Shown here piece by piece: positions 14,875 to 19,032 of a DNA stretch of 19,032 nt. The translations under genes and the position numbers were made by a program. The stretch is from positions 1 through 19,032 of the forward strand of contig JASHWD010000035.1 in assembly GCA_030044235.1 (NCBI GenBank), given 5' to 3'. The first letter of the stretch is position 1. Every line of letters begins with the position of its first letter. The notes under the pieces were generated by a model. That model had not been told where the DNA came from and searched no databases. It saw nothing but the letters and a program-made list of their open reading frames with translations. This stretch comes from Candidatus Parvarchaeota archaeon (lineage in GTDB: Archaea > Nanobdellota > Nanobdellia > Parvarchaeales > Parvarchaeaceae).

Positions 14875-16011
14875 TTAATCTCTCCTCAATACAGCAGTCA
14901 TACAGTGGATTCCACCATAACCGGCAAGTAAACTTTTTACATCTATAGGTACCACTTCCACGCCGGCGTTTTCATACCTTTTTATGACAGCATTAAGATT
15001 CCCACCGGACGGCATTAATATCTTGTTGTTTTTAAGCGTCAGGAAGTTTGTTCCAAAACGCTCTTTTTTTAAGTTAAGCTTTATTGTTTGCATTCCTAAT
15101 TGTTTTAATAGTTCGCCGAATCCAAAAGATTTAGTTTTTATGTACTTTTCATTCTTTAACTCGAATAAAGTACATTTTGATGAATCTGCCCTTTCTGAAT
15201 CAATAGCAACTAGGTTGTTGTTAATTATATTAAAATAAGTGTCTAGGTGCATTGTTTCTTGTTGTTCGGGTTGTCTGACTACAACAACTCTTTTGTAACC
15301 TAGAGCGCCAGAGATAAGCAATTCTTTTACGCTTTCTTCTGTGTTACGGTAACCTCGCCCTATAAATGCAATCTCTCCGGCAGGTAAAAAGTCCCCTCCT
15401 TCGAAGGGATTATTCATTCTGTATATTGGGGTTAAACCTAAAGAAGATAAGCCTATCTCGGTTAATTCGGTTTCTCCTTGTCTTGCAGGCATTTTAAGCG
15501 CGCCGAGAACAAGTCCTCTGTCAGTTACAAATTGTTGGTCTCTCATATAGATTAGATTTGCTAGTACATGGACGTCTATAGACGATTCCCGTTTTCTTTT
15601 GTCGATAGATGCAGATACATTTATTCTCCTTGGTCTTAGCATCGAAAGCTTTAAGAGAGCATCGGGCGGGTAACTATCTACTATAGAACGTAAATTCGTT
15701 TTCCATTTGGGAGAAAGCGAATATTTAGAAAAAGCGTATAGCTCATTTAATTTCTTATAAACATATTCTTTTAGAAGTGGACTGTCTTTAATTAAATCAA
15801 AAATCTCGTATATCTTAACACCTTCTTTTATTAATCTGTTACTGAATATATCGTGCTCCTCCTGTGCGTTTCTTAAATCTATAACGTCATCGTAAAGATT
15901 TTCTATTGGCGCTAACTGTCCGTATGCAATTTCGATAGAAGGGCGATGAACAACAGCCAATTTAAGCGTCTGCCATTCGGCGACTTGCTTTGCGTCTACT
16001 TTAAGACCCAT
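14875..16011 (-). CDS. arcA: Arginine deiminase
   Basis: It hydrolyses L-arginine to citrulline and ammonia, the first step of the ADI pathway. This guanidino-group-modifying (amidinotransferase-fold) protein has 378 residues, slightly shorter than the common 400-420. All expected active-site residues are visible: Asp158 (NLIYMRD), Glu204 (FEGGDF), His255 and Asp257 (MHLDT), and nucleophile Cys370 (GGIHCMTAVLRRD). FIGRGYRN at 216-223 replaces the usual GxxER segment. The ATG at 16011 follows a TATA box by about 25 nt without an RBS. ArgRS follows by 1 bp in the same operon, so an arginine-consuming and an arginine-charging enzyme are made from one mRNA. Neither ornithine carbamoyltransferase nor carbamate kinase is nearby. 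A related hydrolase on another guanidino substrate is possible but less likely given the HLDT and C-terminal Cys match. Confidence 0.87.
   Translation of the reverse strand: MGLKVDAKQVAEWQTLKLAVVHRPSIEIAYGQLAPIENLYDDVIDLRNAQEEHDIFSNRLIKEGVKIYEIFDLIKDSPLLKEYVYKKLNELYAFSKYSLSPKWKTNLRSIVDSYPPDALLKLSMLRPRRINVSASIDKRKRESSIDVHVLANLIYMRDQQFVTDRGLVLGALKMPARQGETELTEIGLSSLGLTPIYRMNNPFEGGDFLPAGEIAFIGRGYRNTEESVKELLISGALGYKRVVVVRQPEQQETMHLDTYFNIINNNLVAIDSERADSSKCTLFELKNEKYIKTKSFGFGELLKQLGMQTIKLNLKKERFGTNFLTLKNNKILMPSGGNLNAVIKRYENAGVEVVPIDVKSLLAGYGGIHCMTAVLRRD
14882..14887 (-). promoter_or_regulatory. Shine-Dalgarno site of argS inside the deiminase 3' end
   Basis: GAGGAG on the minus strand lies within the last codons of the arginine deiminase gene, about 8-9 nt before the argS ATG at 14873. 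It supports translation of argS as an internal cistron; first cistrons in this window mostly lack such a site. Confidence 0.6.
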
Positions 16012-16180
16012 TTGAACCTAAAAGCGTCTTAAATTTAAATAGTTGTTAACTTTAGAGTATAGTTTATGGCTTTTACTTGTAGAAGATATTTAATTGGACA
16101 AGTTCCTTAAATAAATTTAGAAGATGTAAATCTCAATATAGAATGTACAGAAACAACGGAATAAGATATTATTAAAACCT
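16012..16180. other. 169-bp intergenic region between arcA and the CtlX-like gene
   Basis: Besides the arcA TATA box at 16029-16040 it holds no gene I can support. There is a plus-strand TATA-like CTTAAATA at 16106-16113 with no gene downstream, two copies of TAGAAGAT (around 16080 and 16119), and a 14-codon reading frame at 16066-16110 without an RBS. No tRNA fold or C/D-box signature was recognised. Confidence 0.4.
16029..16040 (-). promoter_or_regulatory. TATA box of the arcA-argS operon
   Basis: ATTTAAATTTAA on the minus strand is centred about 25 nt before the arcA ATG at 16011. No Shine-Dalgarno motif is present, so the operon mRNA is probably leaderless. Confidence 0.6.
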
Positions 16181-17125
16181 TTAGCGTGCTCTTGGTAGTT
16201 TAATCTCAGAAAGCATGCATCTTACGCTTCCCCCACCGTATTTTTCTATTGTGCTAATATCACTAACTAATAATTTAGCATATTTAGAAAGACTAGAAAT
16301 CTGGCTTTTTCTAAGAGAGTCAAAAGCCGTTTTTGATATTACTAAGAACCTTTCATCTTTTGCGTTTCTAAGTTCTAATATATTGCCAGCAAATTTATAC
16401 ATCTGATTTAGAGATATCTGTATTATTTTGTGTCCTGTCCTCTTTAAGCTTTTACTTATGTTATCTCTTTCTTCTTTTTTGGGTATGGACTCCAGACATA
16501 TAACCGCAAAACCTTCACCAATAGACATAACCACGTTTGTGTGGTATACTGGCAGGTTATTTTTATCAACGGCATGGAATTTAACAATATTGTAACCCAA
16601 CTCTTTACCGAACTTTTCTGCAAGGGTTGGATCTGTTCTGGGTGAAATGCATACATAAGCCGTCTTGCTTACATCGTCTAGAACAAGACTCCCGGTCCCC
16701 TCAAGGAATTTACCCTCTGCCTCGAAGTGTGTAAAATCAGATACATTCGAGATAATAAAGCCGAATTTAGAAGAAAGTGAATTTATTATATCAATGCGTC
16801 TTTCCAATCTCCTATTCTCAGCGTACATAGGGTATAGTACAACTCTGCCGTCCCTATGGAATGATACCCAATTGTTAACAAAAATCGAATCCGGTGTAAA
16901 ATAACCTGGTCGGTCATTAAAAGTTATAACTTTTATTCCTTTAGAAATGAGTTTCTTTTTAAAACGCTCAAACTCAGCTATAGCGCGTCTTTTTATCTTT
17001 ATGCTACTCACGGTACTAGATTTCTGGAATGCATTTGTACTTGCGGTTTCCGAGTTAAAACCAAAGTGCATAGGTCTAATCATCAGAACGTATTCTGCCG
17101 TCTGTAGAGCTTTCTCATTTAGCAT
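16181..17125 (-). CDS. Amidinotransferase-fold hydrolase, CtlX-like (arginine deiminase-related)
   Basis: This 314-residue protein of the guanidino-group-modifying superfamily differs from the deiminase next to it. It begins with MIRPMHFGFNSETASTNAFQ (15-34), a signature of the ADI-related/CtlX subfamily that has been linked to citrulline use. Candidate catalytic residues are Asp79 (TPDSIFVNNW), Glu142 (FLEGTGS), His195 (VYHTNVV) and Cys303 (GGGSVRCMLSE). In this subfamily HTN replaces the HLD of true deiminases, which suggests a different substrate. Hydrolysis of citrulline made by the adjacent deiminase to ornithine, CO2 and ammonia is an attractive but unproved role. The gene is divergent from the 296-residue unknown gene and shares its promoter block with acdAB. 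Fold and subfamily are fairly sure, the substrate is not. Confidence 0.75.
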   Translation of the reverse strand: MLNEKALQTAEYVLMIRPMHFGFNSETASTNAFQKSSTVSSIKIKRRAIAEFERFKKKLISKGIKVITFNDRPGYFTPDSIFVNNWVSFHRDGRVVLYPMYAENRRLERRIDIINSLSSKFGFIISNVSDFTHFEAEGKFLEGTGSLVLDDVSKTAYVCISPRTDPTLAEKFGKELGYNIVKFHAVDKNNLPVYHTNVVMSIGEGFAVICLESIPKKEERDNISKSLKRTGHKIIQISLNQMYKFAGNILELRNAKDERFLVISKTAFDSLRKSQISSLSKYAKLLVSDISTIEKYGGGSVRCMLSEIKLPRAR

Positions 17126-17140
17126 AAGGAATTGAATCTT

Positions 17141-17158
17141 TTAAAGAATTAAAGGTTT
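17141..17158 (-). promoter_or_regulatory. Promoter of the CtlX-like gene; second copy of the 18-bp element
   Basis: The same 18 bases as at 12925-12942 begin 16 nt upstream of the first base of the start codon, as they do at acdAB. The CTTTAATT core is centred about 25 nt before the ATG at 17125. Confidence 0.55.
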
Positions 17159-17189
17159 AAATACGTTTTTACTTTTTTATAGTAGAAAG

Positions 17190-17199
17190 ATTTAAATAC
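17190..17199 (+). promoter_or_regulatory. TATA box of the 296-residue unknown gene
   Basis: ATTTAAATAC, preceded by GAAAG (BRE-like), is centred about 34 nt before the ATG at 17229, predicting a leader of under about 10 nt. A near-copy (AAAGGTTTAAATACG) lies 35 bp upstream at 17151-17165, overlapping the minus-strand promoter. Confidence 0.5.
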
Positions 17200-17228
17200 A
17201 AAGCAGGTTCTATAAAACCGATAATCTT

Positions 17229-18119
17229 ATGAAATCAAAGCTAAATTTAGAAGAGTTGATTGCACCAAAATATCGCGCCATACTTGGCAAATATGAGTTA
17301 TACGTAGCAACTCCAAGTTGGAATTTCAAGAATGTGCCGGATGAAGTTTATAATATAAAAATAAATAAAGTAGCAGTTAATGAACAAAAGAACTTCGATT
17401 TTTTAGAGCTACTTAATAGATTGGACGGCATGGCTTACGGCACAGAGGGCATTCCTATGGATAAATGGGTTGCTTATGACATGGCCATGTTACCAAGCAT
17501 GATAATAGGTTTTGGAGTTAGACCAGAGAACGTTTCTGATTCAACTGTAAAGGCATTTGAAGCGTATCAGGATTTTAAGAAAGCTAGGAAGATTGATATT
17601 AAAAAGCTCGACAATCTGATTCCGGTCTCTGAATATTGTGCAATACCAAGTGCTGATAGCGAGACTTGGGTAAGTCATACGCTTGGTGTATGGAGTGGAC
17701 CGGATGGAAAGGAGGACCAAGGACTTGGCACTTTAACAAAGGCAATAGCAATGGCAATAATCCAACCAAAGTATCTTATAGGTGTAGCCCAGTACAACAA
17801 TTTTAGTACGAGAATTCACTCAAAATTTGATGATATGGAGCTTCTAAGCGCGTTGACACCAGCACACTCGCTGCCGGAGATAACTTTCACTTATAGAACA
17901 AAAATACCGGATGCAGAGAAACTTGTTGAATTATTGAACGAATCAAGTCCTACGTATAAAGAACCTTCTTTTAATTTAGATCCGGAAGACATAAAGAAAA
18001 AGGAAGAGATGCAACGTAATATAGCCGCAGGTACACATGGATATTGGATATTACGACCTGCACTTGTAGCCAAAGACGGTAAACTATCCGTGCCGATACG
18101 TGAAGTACAATATTCTTAG
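17229..18119 (+). CDS. Unrecognised conserved-looking soluble protein, 296 residues
   Basis: I do not recognise this family. The protein is soluble by composition, without signal peptide or membrane segments. Stretches that look like conserved motifs are MAYGTEGIPMDKWVAYD (68-84), LPSMIIGFGVRP (88-99), SEYCAIPSADSETWVSH (134-150), GLGTLTKAIAMA (165-176), TRIHSKFDDMELL (194-206), TPAHSLPEITFTYR (210-223) and GTHGYWILRPAL (268-279). Histidines 150, 197, 213 and 270, Arg195 and the single cysteine Cys137 are candidate functional residues. The glycine-, aromatic- and histidine-rich blocks suggest an enzyme, but no catalytic class is claimed. It is divergent from the CtlX-like gene and 44 bp upstream of an M20 hydrolase, so a role in the same amino-acid catabolism is possible by context only. 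Coding status is firm from length, codon pattern and promoter. Confidence 0.85.
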   Translation: MKSKLNLEELIAPKYRAILGKYELYVATPSWNFKNVPDEVYNIKINKVAVNEQKNFDFLELLNRLDGMAYGTEGIPMDKWVAYDMAMLPSMIIGFGVRPENVSDSTVKAFEAYQDFKKARKIDIKKLDNLIPVSEYCAIPSADSETWVSHTLGVWSGPDGKEDQGLGTLTKAIAMAIIQPKYLIGVAQYNNFSTRIHSKFDDMELLSALTPAHSLPEITFTYRTKIPDAEKLVELLNESSPTYKEPSFNLDPEDIKKKEEMQRNIAAGTHGYWILRPALVAKDGKLSVPIREVQYS

Positions 18120-18134
18120 CGAATAAATTAAAGA

Positions 18135-18142
18135 CTTTAAGC
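18135..18142 (+). promoter_or_regulatory. Possible TATA box of the M20 hydrolase gene
   Basis: CTTTAAGC is centred about 25 nt before the ATG at 18164, the spacing used by the other genes here. The stronger-looking TTTATATAAT at 18149-18158 is only about 10 nt from the ATG, too close to serve this start. Confidence 0.35.
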
Positions 18143-18163
18143 ACAGCTATTTATATAATAAAC

Positions 18164-19032
18164 ATGGAAGACTTGGAGATACTGAAAAATTTAGTCAGGA
18201 TAGATTCGCAGAATCCGCCGGGGCAGGAAGATCAAATTTCTAAATTTGTTAGTGATTATTTAGGTGGCTTAGGCATAAAAAACGAAATTGTTTCTATTGG
18301 GGCCAATAGATTTAATGTTATCGCTGAAATCGGGAGCGGCGACGGGTTTATACTTTCTAGTCACATGGATACGGTCCCAGTAGGAGATAAGAATATTTGG
18401 AAGCACGATCCGTTTGGCGCTTCGGTTATCAGCGGGAAGCTTTATGGCAGAGGGGCATCGGACACAAAGTCAGGCTTGGCGAGTATCCTAAGTGCATTGT
18501 CTCAGTTAGATTTAAGCAAAGCCAAGAGAAAACTACTTTTACTTTTCGTTGCAGATGAAGAAGTTGCTTCAAAAGGTTCGAATTGGCTTTTAGAAAATAG
18601 AAAAGAGCTTTTTAAGGGAATAAAATATGGTATAACAACAGAATGCACGGATAATAAGATAAGAATTGCTCAAAAGGGACAAGTTGTTCTTAATGTTAAA
18701 TTTAACGGCAAGGCCGCACATGGGTCTAAACCATGGCTAGGTAAGAATGCAATAAACGACGCAGCGGCGTTTTTGATAGAATTGGATGCGCTTTCAAAGA
18801 AACTAGAGAAGAAAAAAGACCCTCTTTTAGGTTATAGCACAATAAACGTAGGCAAGATTACCGGCGGAACAAAAGTGAATATTGTTGCGGATAGATGTGA
18901 ACTCTCTACCGACAATAGACTTATACCTACCGTCGAACCGAAATGGCTTATCGGAGAGTATAAAAAAATAATAAACAAACTTAAACTAAACGCGACTCTA
19001 GAGATCGGCGATGCTCCGATTACAAAGGCATT
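18164..19032 (+). CDS. M20-family metallohydrolase (ArgE/DapE/ACY1 type), 3' end beyond window
   Basis: The frame opens at ATG 18164 and stays open for 289 codons to the window edge, so the C-terminus is missing. The fold is a di-zinc amidohydrolase/deacylase. Metal-site motifs are His67 in SSHMDTVP with Asp69, bridging Asp100 in GRGASDTKSG, the Glu132-Glu133 pair in ADEEVAS (general base plus ligand), and Glu160 in TTECTD. His186 in AAHGSKPWLGKNAI belongs to the dimerisation domain, which the frame enters around 170. Family members release acyl or carbamoyl groups or peptides from amino acids (acetylornithine, succinyl-diaminopimelate, N-carbamoyl amino acids, dipeptides); which of these cannot be told here. 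Its place after the unknown gene and near two arginine-directed hydrolases makes an ornithine/arginine derivative plausible. Confidence 0.88.
   Translation, partial: MEDLEILKNLVRIDSQNPPGQEDQISKFVSDYLGGLGIKNEIVSIGANRFNVIAEIGSGDGFILSSHMDTVPVGDKNIWKHDPFGASVISGKLYGRGASDTKSGLASILSALSQLDLSKAKRKLLLLFVADEEVASKGSNWLLENRKELFKGIKYGITTECTDNKIRIAQKGQVVLNVKFNGKAAHGSKPWLGKNAINDAAAFLIELDALSKKLEKKKDPLLGYSTINVGKITGGTKVNIVADRCELSTDNRLIPTVEPKWLIGEYKKIINKLKLNATLEIGDAPITKA

Noticed and set aside
16066..16110. 14-codon reading frame in the arc spacer
   Set aside because: No Shine-Dalgarno site, no well-placed TATA box and no recognisable peptide; expected by chance.
18149..18158. TTTATATAAT as the promoter of the M20 gene
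   Set aside because: It is centred only about 10 nt before the ATG, so transcription would start inside the coding region. The weaker box at 18135-18142 has the right spacing.
1..19032. CRISPR arrays, insertion sequences, rRNA genes, frameshifted genes
   Set aside because: No regularly spaced repeats, transposase motifs, rRNA-like stretches or broken reading frames were found on either strand.

Overview
The window is AT-rich archaeal chromosome. The evidence is archaeal EF-1A, Pelota, archaeal-type topoisomerase IA, archaeal-type UMP kinase, a fused ADP-forming acetyl-CoA synthetase, AsnRS of the archaeal/eukaryal type, an A1:U72 initiator tRNA without encoded CCA, and TATA boxes about 25 nt upstream of nearly every start codon. 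Genes are tightly packed and strand switches are frequent. The leaderless promoters, a divergent EF-1A and a bacterial-type MetRS suggest a small-genome lineage (DPANN/ARMAN-like or Thermoplasmata-associated). That placement is inference and needs a marker-gene tree.

Layout: (1) 1-45, minus, the 5' part of tRNA-Glu(CTC), cut by the window edge. (2) 144-2242, plus, an amino-acid permease overlapping Pelota by ATGA. (3) 2239-3525, minus, AsnRS, whose stop overlaps that of Pelota. (4) 3681-4955, plus, EF-1A with its own promoter, a leader and a Shine-Dalgarno site. (5) 5025-9087, minus, UMP kinase, an MFS transporter and topoisomerase I, each with its own TATA box. (6) 9201-10843, plus, initiator tRNA-Met followed by MetRS. 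(7) 10858-17125, minus, in transcription order: a CtlX-like amidinotransferase-fold hydrolase, arginine deiminase, ArgRS (1 bp after the deiminase) and ADP-forming acetyl-CoA synthetase. (8) 17229-19032, plus, an unrecognised 296-residue protein and the start of an M20 metallohydrolase that runs off the window.

The left two thirds is mostly translation and nucleic-acid housekeeping: three aminoacyl-tRNA synthetases, two tRNAs, EF-1A and the ribosome-rescue factor Pelota. The right third looks like an arginine/citrulline catabolic neighbourhood: a deiminase with all its catalytic residues fused transcriptionally to ArgRS, a second guanidino-group hydrolase, an amidohydrolase, an unknown protein, and a substrate-level ATP-forming enzyme whose promoter shares an exact 18-bp element with that of the second hydrolase. 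No ornithine carbamoyltransferase or carbamate kinase is present here, so the classical ADI pathway is not complete within the window. No mobile element, CRISPR array, rRNA gene or pseudogene was seen, and no stretch longer than 300 bases lacks a gene.
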